Of a DNA stretch of 7,875 nt, positions 1-4,813 are shown in pieces. The position numbers were made by a program, and so were the translations under genes. The number at the start of each line of letters is the position of its first letter. The stretch's first letter is position 1. Source of the DNA: Chitinophagaceae bacterium (lineage in GTDB: Bacteria > Bacteroidota > Bacteroidia > Chitinophagales > Chitinophagaceae); assembly GCA_947483345.1 (NCBI GenBank), contig CANKNL010000143.1, forward strand, positions 1 through 7,875, in the 5' to 3' direction. Under the pieces are notes generated by a model that searched no databases, had not been told where the DNA came from, and saw only the letters and a list, made by a program, of their open reading frames with translations.

Positions 1-429
1 AAAATTGCAGATCTGGGTATCTATCCTGCGGTTGATCCTTTGGATAGTACGTCACGTATTCTTACACCATTAATTGTTGGTGCCGAGCATTATGATACTG
101 CAAGCAGAGTAAAATTAATTTTACAGCGCTATAAAGAATTACAAGATATCATCGCCATCCTTGGTTTGGATGAATTGAGTGATGAAGATAAACTGGTTGT
201 ATCCAGAGCACGTAAAGTACAACGGTTCTTGAGTCAGCCTTTCTTTGTGGCTGAGCAGTTCACCGGTTTAAAAGGTGTTTTAGTTCCTATTGAAGATACC
301 ATCCGTGGGTTTAATTCCATTATGGATGGAGAAGTGGATGAGTATCCCGAAGCTGCTTTTAACCTGGTAGGTAATTTGGAAGATGCGATTGAAAAAGGTA
401 AGAAGCTGATGGAAGCGGCGAAAGCGTAA
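1..429 (+). CDS. atpD: F1F0 ATP synthase subunit beta, C-terminal part (5' end outside window)
   Basis: This is the last 142 codons of the catalytic beta subunit of F1-ATPase, which binds ATP/ADP and carries out synthesis or hydrolysis on the cytoplasmic face of the membrane. The frame is open from base 1, so the gene begins upstream and the Walker A and B motifs are outside the window. Diagnostic blocks are visible: YPAVDPLDSTSRIL near the start, then QRYKELQDIIAILG followed by DELSDEDKL, then the RKVQRFLSQPFFVAEQFTG block and a PEAAFNLVGN-type helix close to the C-terminus. These belong to the conserved C-terminal helical domain containing the DELSD segment that contacts gamma and epsilon. 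The TAA stop is at 427-429. An apparent TTG start at 40 lies inside the conserved region and is not a real start. The next gene is atpC, 128 bp downstream, an order typical of Bacteroidetes, where these two genes often stand apart from the other atp genes. Confidence 0.97.
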   Translation, partial: KIADLGIYPAVDPLDSTSRILTPLIVGAEHYDTASRVKLILQRYKELQDIIAILGLDELSDEDKLVVSRARKVQRFLSQPFFVAEQFTGLKGVLVPIEDTIRGFNSIMDGEVDEYPEAAFNLVGNLEDAIEKGKKLMEAAKA

Positions 430-433
430 GGCA

Positions 434-552
434 GTATTTAGTACTGAGTACTGAGTATTGAGTAATTAGACAAAGTGCTGATTTAACAGTTTTTTTCTAA
501 ATACTAAGTACTGAATACTAAATACTGAATACTAAATACTAAATACTAAATA
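434..552. repeat. Two clusters of 7-bp tandem repeats between atpD and atpC
   Basis: Most of the 128-bp gap between atpD and atpC is made of heptanucleotide repeats. The first cluster (434-468) has about five units related to GTACTGA. The second (497-552) has eight uninterrupted units: CTAAATA, CTAAGTA, CTGAATA, CTAAATA, CTGAATA, then CTAAATA three times. In one common phase both clusters fit CTRARTA on the same strand, so they look like copies of one repeat family. They are separated by about 28 bp of non-repetitive sequence ending in a T-run (490-496). The palindrome AGTACT occurs at 440-445, 447-452 and 507-512. The last unit ends five bases before the atpC ATG. No function can be assigned. 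Short intergenic repeats of this kind can vary in copy number by replication slippage. Confidence 0.9.
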
Positions 553-557
553 CTATT

Positions 558-809
558 ATGACTTTAGAAATACTTACACCCGAACAAAAAATTTTCAGCG
601 GCGAGGTATACGGCGTTCAGCTCCCCGGCATTGCAGGTTTGTTTGAAGTATTAGACAAGCATGCGCCAATGGTGAGTGCGTTAAAAGCAGGCCGGCTAAA
701 AATTTTAAAAGACAAAACACAAACGGCCGGCTATAATATTAAAAGCGGATTTGTTGAAGTTTTGAACAATAAGACAACCGTATTGGTTGAAGGTGCTGAA
801 GAAGTTTAA
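558..809 (+). CDS. atpC: F1F0 ATP synthase subunit epsilon, short form
   Basis: The 83-residue protein is the epsilon subunit of the F1 central stalk, which couples rotation of the c-ring to the catalytic head. The sequence opens with MTLEILTPEQKIFSGEV and continues with VQLPGIAGLFEVLDKHAPMVSALKAG, the standard N-terminal beta-sandwich pattern (LPG..G.F.VL..HAP). It ends with GFVEVLNNKTTVLVEGAEE, the last strands of that domain. The usual length is about 130-140 residues because of a C-terminal two-helix domain that can inhibit ATP hydrolysis. That domain is absent here and the TAA stop follows directly. Short epsilon subunits of about 80-90 residues are common in Bacteroidetes, so this is probably a natural form and not a truncation. 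The ATG at 558 has no Shine-Dalgarno motif and sits directly after the heptad repeats. It is followed by a terminator. Confidence 0.95.
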   Translation: MTLEILTPEQKIFSGEVYGVQLPGIAGLFEVLDKHAPMVSALKAGRLKILKDKTQTAGYNIKSGFVEVLNNKTTVLVEGAEEV

Positions 810-848
810 AAGATTAACAGCTTATAATAATAAACCCATACGTTTTAG

Positions 849-872
849 ACTGCCCCCAAAAAGTTAGACACT
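849..872 (+). mobile_element. Possible solo IS3-family (IS150-type) end remnant
   Basis: The stretch reads ACTGCCCCCA followed by AAAAGTTAGACACT. From memory, terminal inverted repeats of IS3-family elements of the IS150 type commonly have the form ACTGC-CCC-AAAAAGTTAGACA, so this matches in layout and in most bases. No transposase frame and no second inverted end occur nearby: the sequence to the right runs into the acyltransferase gene within about 40 bp. If the match is real, it is an orphan end that now serves as a terminator. It could also be a chance resemblance in a terminator sequence. Confidence 0.35.
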
Positions 873-888
873 TAATGGGGGCATTTTT
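851..888 (+). terminator. Rho-independent terminator after atpC
   Basis: An 8-bp GC-rich stem is formed by TGCCCCCA (851-858) and TGGGGGCA (876-883), with a 17-base loop and a following run of five T residues (884-888). It lies 41 bp after the atpC stop and before the converging acyltransferase gene, so it fits as the end of the atpD-atpC transcript. There is no matching T-run on the other strand (that flank reads GTCTAAAACG), so it is a weaker candidate terminator for the leftward gene. The loop is larger than in most terminators. The 5' arm plus loop also resembles the end of an IS3-family element, which is listed separately. Confidence 0.75.
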
Positions 889-912
889 ATTGTTAGCGTG
901 ACTCACTGTTTA

Positions 913-1875
913 TTAATCCATTTGTTTTTTTAACTGCACAAATGCCCAGGCCGTAAAAGGGAGCAATAATAAACTTAAAAAACTAAGCCAGTTGCCGGTA
1001 AAATAAAACAAACTAAAACTGAATACAAAAAGAAAAACCGGATAGAGTACTAACAGGAACCCCACTATTTTAGAATCATCATGGCCCGGCTCCTTGATTA
1101 AACCATCGCTGATCCATTTAATTAATAAGTATAAGGGAGCATGAATAAGCAGTCCAATAGCGGCGGGAACACCCAGCAGTATTTTTTTTAGCAGGGGTTG
1201 CCTGATGTAAAATGCTTTTTGTAAGGCTATTTTATCTGTGTTATTGATTTCAAAAATATGTTCGGCAAGTTGTTGATTTAAAGTTTCATTAAATTGTCGA
1301 AGTGCATTACCATGTGTGTTTTTATAATCGATGTCTGCTTTGGTGATGGGATCACCAAAAAACATTTTTATATTTTTTCCGAATTTTTTAAATGAATTAT
1401 AGTTTAAAGCAATTGGTAAAACTGTCAAATCAATACCCTCTTCCCAGCTGCTGATAGCCAGACGGGCTGTACCTTTTTTTAAAGGCCGTAAATGCCATTC
1501 ATTAATACATCGGCCTTCACTGAAAATAAGTACAATGCCATTTTGTTTAAAAACATTTTTGCAAAGTTCAAAGGTTTTATAATTCTCATCCAGGTTTTCT
1601 ACACCTTCACTAACCCTGTACACCGGAAACATTTTAAAGAGGTATAAGAATCTGGCAAAGAATTTATTTTTAAAAGCATCTCCCCGGGCAAGTGAATATA
1701 CGGTCCCTTCAAATAAGGTACATAGTATGATGGCATCTAAAAAAGAATTCGGATGATTAACGGCAAGCAATAAAGGCCCTTTTTGTTTTAATAGTTCTTT
1801 TTTATTGATAGCTATCGTTCTGCAATAAATAGGCAAGGCCAGCCTGGCTAAAATTTTAACGAATGAATACAGCAA
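913..1875 (-). CDS. PlsC-like 1-acylglycerol-3-phosphate / lysophospholipid acyltransferase family protein
   Basis: This 320-residue protein belongs to the LPLAT superfamily, whose members move an acyl chain onto glycerol phosphate, a lysophospholipid or a related lipid at the inner membrane. Block I is NHPNSFLD with catalytic His41 and Asp47. Five residues separate them, unlike the four of the classic HX4D. Block II is around KMFPVYR (81-87). Block III is FSEGR (118-122), the counterpart of FPEGTR. Block IV holds VLPIALNY with Pro154. The C-terminal part (about 225-315) carries two or three hydrophobic segments likely to be transmembrane. The start is TTG at 1873-1875: an in-frame TAA sits immediately upstream and the next internal ATG (residue 82) lies after the catalytic His, so TTG is the only sensible start. 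It lies 58 bp after the yqgE-like gene on the same strand and may be co-transcribed. The exact acyl acceptor cannot be told from sequence. Confidence 0.9.
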   Translation of the reverse strand: MLYSFVKILARLALPIYCRTIAINKKELLKQKGPLLLAVNHPNSFLDAIILCTLFEGTVYSLARGDAFKNKFFARFLYLFKMFPVYRVSEGVENLDENYKTFELCKNVFKQNGIVLIFSEGRCINEWHLRPLKKGTARLAISSWEEGIDLTVLPIALNYNSFKKFGKNIKMFFGDPITKADIDYKNTHGNALRQFNETLNQQLAEHIFEINNTDKIALQKAFYIRQPLLKKILLGVPAAIGLLIHAPLYLLIKWISDGLIKEPGHDDSKIVGFLLVLYPVFLFVFSFSLFYFTGNWLSFLSLLLLPFTAWAFVQLKKQMD

Positions 1876-1933
1876 TTAGTTATTTATTTTAAAGGGGAAG
1901 TTAATTATAATTTAAACAAAAAAAATCCGGAAA

Positions 1934-2485
1934 TTAATTTAGCTGTGGATCTAACGGAAAATTGATCATCATTTTGTATTCACCACCCAACTCCAGCAGG
2001 CTGCCCTTCCATATTTGGTCATGTTCGGTATTGAAAACCAATTTACGGTTTGCCGAAACAGTAAGCCAGCTTTTTTCATTCAGTTCTACAGCCAATTGAC
2101 CATCACCCCAGCCGCTGTAGCCAATAAAAAATTTTATTTTAGTCAGGTCTATAGTATTATTTTTTATGAGTGCTGTTATCGTTTCAAAATTTCCGCCCCA
2201 GTAAATACCATGACTTACTCTAACAGATTCCGGTATCAGATGCGGGCATTGGTGTAAGAAGTGTATTGTATTCATTTGAACCGGTCCGCCATAAAACACC
2301 GGTATAGGATGGTCTTCCAGATCAGTTACCAGTTCATTTAAAGTTTGTTCAATCTGTTTATTTAAAACAAAACCAAAGCTGCCTGCTTCCTGATGTTCAC
2401 ACAACAGTACAACCGTTCGTAAAAAATTCGGGTCCTTTAAAAAAGGATCTGCAATCAATAATATGCCGGCGGCGGGTTCAATCAT
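1934..2485 (-). CDS. YqgE/AlgH family protein (DUF179)
   Basis: The 183-residue protein matches the YqgE/AlgH family along its whole length and has the usual family size. Visible blocks are GILLIADPFLKDPNFLRTVV near the N-terminus, then LLCEHQEAGSFGFVLNK, a YGGPV segment in the middle, IGYSGWGDGQLAVEL (family form G.A.W..GQL..E), and a final IWKGSLLELGG region. The biochemical role of this family is not settled. AlgH was named for an effect on alginate in Pseudomonas, but this does not show a regulatory function here. No signal peptide or membrane segment is seen, so it is probably cytoplasmic. The ATG at 2483-2485 fits the family N-terminus. The gene is divergent from the histidine kinase and upstream of the acyltransferase. 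An 8-bp inverted repeat begins two bases upstream of the start codon. Confidence 0.93.
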   Translation of the reverse strand: MIEPAAGILLIADPFLKDPNFLRTVVLLCEHQEAGSFGFVLNKQIEQTLNELVTDLEDHPIPVFYGGPVQMNTIHFLHQCPHLIPESVRVSHGIYWGGNFETITALIKNNTIDLTKIKFFIGYSGWGDGQLAVELNEKSWLTVSANRKLVFNTEHDQIWKGSLLELGGEYKMMINFPLDPQLN

Positions 2486-2486
2486 G

Positions 2487-2514
2487 TTTCTAAAGTAATA
2501 TTTAATTTTAGAAA
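2487..2514. repeat. Inverted repeat TTTCTAAA-N12-TTTAGAAA next to the yqgE-like start codon
   Basis: Perfect 8-bp arms at 2487-2494 and 2507-2514 flank a 12-base centre. The element lies in the divergent region between the yqgE-like gene and the kinase and begins two bases from the ATG of the former. It could be an operator, or a weak AU-rich hairpin in the mRNA leader. All bases in the arms but one pair are A or T, so chance is a real possibility. Confidence 0.5.
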
Positions 2515-2564
2515 ACCATTACGATCTGTGTTTTATTTACAAAAATCTAAACCTTAGTTAAATT

Positions 2565-2592
2565 TTTGGATTATTGGTTTTAAATTATATTG
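2565..2592 (+). promoter_or_regulatory. Possible Bacteroidetes-type promoter for the histidine kinase gene
   Basis: A TTTG at 2565-2568 is followed after 17 bases by TATATTG at 2586-2592, about 30 bases before the ATG at 2622. The known Bacteroidetes promoter pattern is a -33 TTTG/TTG and a -7 TAnnTTTG; the -7 element here is one T short. The spacing is plausible, but such matches are easy to find in AT-rich DNA, so this is only a candidate. Confidence 0.3.
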
Positions 2593-2621
2593 CAGCCTTA
2601 TACTGAATTACCTTTACTGGG

Positions 2622-3944
2622 ATGAAGAAAATTTTTCCAATCATAACTATCCTGATCCTGCTTTCTTTGTTCGGGCTCATTTTTTTCCAGTATTTATGGA
2701 TTAAAAGTGCAAAAGCTACAAAAGACAAGCAGGTTAAGGAAAACATTATCCGTGCAGTGAATTATGCCGGCACTTTACTTACTCAGGAAAAAAATGCGTT
2801 GATGCCCCTTCCCAGAAAAAGTGATTTGCTTTTTCCCGGTGATAAATTACAGATGCAGTATTTTAAACCATCGGTTATTAAACGTTTTTCAAAAGATGAA
2901 ATCTCAGATATCATCCGCATGGGGTTTAATAAAAATAACCTGCAGGATTTTCCATTTGAATTTAATGTGCGGATCAATTCAATAAACGGCGACCAGGTTT
3001 ACAGCGATAATTTTTTTAAATATTATGCCGATACCATAAACAGTCTGAATATTGTGTATGCCTTAGAGCCTGCTAGTGGTAGCAGTTTTGAAAATCTGGT
3101 TAGCGAGGAACTGCTATCGGTTGTTGTTCCAAATCAGCAAAGCCTTATCTGGAAAGAAGTGATTTGGTTTATCCTGGGTGCCATTCTCTTTACATTGATT
3201 ATTACTACAGCCTTTTTTATTACCATAATTACTTTGTTAAAACAGAAAAAACTCAGCGAGATAAAATCCGATTTTATCAATAACATGACCCATGAGTTTA
3301 AAACGCCGCTGGCTACCATATCATTGGCTGTGGATGCGTTAAAGAATGAAAAGGTTTCGGGCAATAAGGAGAAGACCGATTATTTTACCGGCATCATTAA
3401 AGAAGAGAATAAGCGCATGAATAAGCAGGTAGAAACCATACTGCAGGCGGCTTTGCTGGATAAGCAGGAAGTACAGTTAAACCTGAAGAGACTATTGGCG
3501 CATGATTTAATCATCAGTGCATTAAATAATATCAATTTACAGGTTGAAGAAAAAGGAGGCAAGATTGATGTAGAACTGGAAGCCGAAAATGACCTGATCA
3601 TGGCAGACGAAGTACACTTTACCAACCTCATCAATAACCTGCTTGATAATGCTGTAAAATATTCTAAAGACAACCTGCACATCAAACTAAGTACTAAGAA
3701 TGTTGGCAACCAGTTAAAGATTAAAATTGAGGATAACGGTATTGGTATGAACAAGGAAACCCTGCACCGGATCTTCGAAAAATTTTACCGGGCACATACC
3801 GGCAACGTACATAATGTAAAGGGTTTTGGACTGGGACTCAGCTATGTAAAAACCATGGTAGATGCTCATCATGGGACTATTAAGGCCGAAAGCGTTTTGG
3901 GTAAGGGAAGTGTTTTTTGTATTACCATACCCCTGCCAAAATAA
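2622..3944 (+). CDS. Two-transmembrane sensor histidine kinase
   Basis: This 440-residue membrane protein should autophosphorylate on a histidine in response to a signal and pass the phosphate to a response regulator. A first transmembrane segment spans about residues 4-26, an extracytoplasmic region of about 150 residues follows without a recognisable known domain, and a second transmembrane segment covers about 178-205. No clear HAMP domain is seen; the HisKA domain follows shortly after, with FINNMTHEFKTPLATI and phospho-acceptor His224. The HATPase domain has an N box (LLDNAVKYS, Asn343), a G1 box (DNGIGM, 371-376), an F box (FEKFYR) and a G2 box (GFGLGL, 401-406). All catalytic motifs look intact. 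No response regulator lies on either side within the window: upstream is the divergent yqgE-like gene and downstream the mraZ control region. It is therefore an orphan kinase here, with unknown signal and partner. The ATG at 2622 places the first membrane segment right at the N-terminus, as expected. Confidence 0.95.
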   Translation: MKKIFPIITILILLSLFGLIFFQYLWIKSAKATKDKQVKENIIRAVNYAGTLLTQEKNALMPLPRKSDLLFPGDKLQMQYFKPSVIKRFSKDEISDIIRMGFNKNNLQDFPFEFNVRINSINGDQVYSDNFFKYYADTINSLNIVYALEPASGSSFENLVSEELLSVVVPNQQSLIWKEVIWFILGAILFTLIITTAFFITIITLLKQKKLSEIKSDFINNMTHEFKTPLATISLAVDALKNEKVSGNKEKTDYFTGIIKEENKRMNKQVETILQAALLDKQEVQLNLKRLLAHDLIISALNNINLQVEEKGGKIDVELEAENDLIMADEVHFTNLINNLLDNAVKYSKDNLHIKLSTKNVGNQLKIKIEDNGIGMNKETLHRIFEKFYRAHTGNVHNVKGFGLGLSYVKTMVDAHHGTIKAESVLGKGSVFCITIPLPK

Positions 3945-3953
3945 ATATTTGTT

Positions 3954-3979
3954 TTTCTAAATGGGCAAATTATTTTAGA
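3954..3979. repeat. Imperfect inverted repeat TTTCTAAA-N11-TTTTAGA after the kinase gene
   Basis: TTTCTAAA at 3954-3961 is followed by TTTTAGA at 3973-3979, with 19 bases from start to start. The element at 2487-2512, before the kinase gene, has the same two words at the same 19-base spacing. It starts 9 bases after the kinase stop codon. It is too AU-rich to be a convincing terminator. Confidence 0.45.
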
Positions 3980-4136
3980 CATCACCATACTCAACTTCTG
4001 ATTTTTTTACCACTCGATTAATCGGTTAATACAACTCTAGTGTGTGTATTAAAATGAATTCCTGTAAGCGCAATACTTCAGTTCGAATTATAATCTATAG
4101 GCTGTAAGGAAATAACCTCAGTCTTGATGATCACGG

Positions 4137-4177
4137 CTATTCCACCACTATCCACATCTATCCACACTCAATGCACA
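4137..4177 (+). promoter_or_regulatory. Helically phased DnaA-box-like repeats
   Basis: Two identical CTATCCACA motifs at 4148-4156 and 4158-4166 each differ by one base from the classic DnaA box TTATCCACA. A degenerate copy (TATTCCACC, from 4138) lies one 10-bp step upstream, and a weaker one (CAATGCACA, 4169-4177) lies 11 bp downstream. The CCAC cores at 4142, 4152 and 4162 keep an exact 10-bp period, so all would face the same side of the helix. DnaA binding here is inferred from motif similarity only. Confidence 0.5.
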
Positions 4178-4229
4178 TCAATTTCCATGTTTTTCGGCTT
4201 ATAACTGCACCTATTATGGCATACGGCTC

Positions 4230-4238
4230 TGTGGATAA
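4230..4238 (-). promoter_or_regulatory. Perfect consensus DnaA box
   Basis: TGTGGATAA on the + strand is the exact reverse complement of the high-affinity DnaA box TTATCCACA. It lies 64 bp downstream of the second CTATCCACA copy, in opposite orientation, and ends 25 bp before the first MraZ repeat. A single 9-mer can occur by chance; the nearby cluster makes it more credible. Confidence 0.5.
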
Positions 4239-4263
4239 AAATCTTTACCCATTTTTTCACTTT

Positions 4264-4290
4264 AAAGTGGGAAAAAGTGTTATTTTGTGG
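4264..4290 (+). promoter_or_regulatory. MraZ box: three direct repeats, 10-bp period
   Basis: AAAGTGG (4264-4270), AAAGTGT (4274-4280) and TTTGTGG (4284-4290) are separated by exactly three bases each. This matches the known MraZ operator, described as AAAGTGK-type repeats with 3-bp spacers in mollicutes and as TGGG repeats of 10-bp period in E. coli. The box ends 35 bp before the mraZ ATG, so autoregulation of the dcw operon by MraZ is a strong inference. The first repeat also forms half of a perfect palindrome CACTTTAAAGTG (4258-4269). A TTATTTTG (4280-4287), similar to the Bacteroidetes -7 element, overlaps repeats two and three and would be covered by bound protein. Confidence 0.82.
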
Positions 4291-4325
4291 GAGTATATGT
4301 TATTAAACACGCTAAATACCTGAAA

Positions 4326-4781
4326 ATGATAGGTTTCCTCGGTGAATATGAGGCTACTATAGATGCTAAAGGGCGCTTCCTGCTACCGGCTGGTTTTAAA
4401 AAGCAGCTACCGGAAGCCGGGGGGTCGCAATTTATCATCAACAGGGGTTTTGAAAAATGCCTCACATTATACCCACAGCAAAGCTGGGATCCTATTTTTT
4501 CTGAAATCAGCAAACTAAATGATTTTGACCCTAAGGTAAGAGAATTCAGGCGGTATTTTTTAAACGGAGCTACACAACTTGAACTGGATTCTGCCGGCAG
4601 GTTGCTGGTACCAAAAAACCTCACCGAACATGCGGGGCTGGATAAAGACATTGTGTTGGTTTCGGCGGTAAACAAAATTGAGATCTGGGATAAAAGTAAG
4701 TATAAGCAGTTCTTTGAAACTTTTACAGCACAATCATTCAGCGATCTGGCAAATGAAGTGATGAATAAGACGGTTGGTTAA
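4326..4781 (+). CDS. mraZ: Transcriptional regulator MraZ
   Basis: MraZ is a DNA-binding repressor that usually controls its own dcw operon. The 151-residue protein has the two SpoVT/AbrB-like halves of the family, each with a DxxxR motif: DAKGR at 13-17 and DSAGR at 88-92, followed by LLVPKNL. FLGEY at residues 4-8 is the typical N-terminus. A GTG at 4287 would add 13 residues but would place the start inside the MraZ box, and those residues do not look like the family; the ATG at 4326 fits best. The gene is the first of the dcw cluster and is followed 32 bp later by rsmH. The operator-like repeats 35-62 bp upstream support autoregulation. Confidence 0.96.
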   Translation: MIGFLGEYEATIDAKGRFLLPAGFKKQLPEAGGSQFIINRGFEKCLTLYPQQSWDPIFSEISKLNDFDPKVREFRRYFLNGATQLELDSAGRLLVPKNLTEHAGLDKDIVLVSAVNKIEIWDKSKYKQFFETFTAQSFSDLANEVMNKTVG

Positions 4782-4806
4782 TTTGTTTATTGGTTAATTA
4801 GTTAAT
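4776..4806 (+). repeat. GTTAAT repeats at the mraZ-rsmH junction
   Basis: GGTTAAT occurs at 4776-4782 and 4792-4798 and AGTTAAT at 4800-4806. The first copy overlaps the mraZ stop codon and the rest fills most of the 32-bp gap before rsmH. The segment 4794-4808 also resembles 4018-4032 upstream of mraZ. No function is known. Confidence 0.6.
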
Positions 4807-4813
4807 ACGTGTA

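Larger units (their letters stand above)
3945..4325. other. Gene-free control region upstream of the dcw cluster
   Basis: I see no credible gene in these 381 bases on either strand. The left part (3945-4060) is very AT-rich and contains a TTTCTAAA-N11-TTTTAGA element (3954-3979) and a 10-bp palindrome CGATTAATCG (4015-4024). The right part holds DnaA-box-like motifs (4137-4177 and 4230-4238) and a three-repeat MraZ box (4264-4290). No good Rho-independent terminator for the upstream kinase gene is visible. The region must hold the promoter of the dcw transcript, but I cannot place it with confidence. Confidence 0.8.

Noticed and set aside
478..496. Terminator between atpD and atpC (CTG...CAG followed by a T-run)
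   Set aside because: The stem is only three base pairs, so the T-run alone is not enough to call a terminator.
434..552. CRISPR array between atpD and atpC
   Set aside because: The units are 7-bp direct tandem repeats without spacers, and no cas gene is near.
1941..1955. Additional DnaA box within the yqgE-like gene (CTGTGGATC)
   Set aside because: It matches only the TGTGGAT core, is isolated and lies in coding sequence.
2015..2257. 80-codon open frame on the + strand opposite the yqgE-like gene
   Set aside because: The - strand frame has full-length family similarity; the + strand product resembles nothing known.
3380..3754. 124-codon open frame on the - strand opposite the kinase HisKA/HATPase region
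   Set aside because: It overlaps conserved kinase motifs on the other strand and has low-complexity Ser/Leu composition, so it is a shadow of the real gene.
3954..3980. Rho-independent terminator after the kinase gene
   Set aside because: The possible stem is AU-only apart from one pair and has no following T-run.
4287..4325. GTG at 4287 as an earlier mraZ start
   Set aside because: It lies inside the third MraZ repeat, and the 13 extra residues do not resemble the family N-terminus. The ATG at 4326 does.
4280..4675. 131-codon open frame on the - strand opposite mraZ
   Set aside because: It is antisense to a clear mraZ gene and rich in Ser, Leu and Cys with no recognisable domain; it is a shadow frame.
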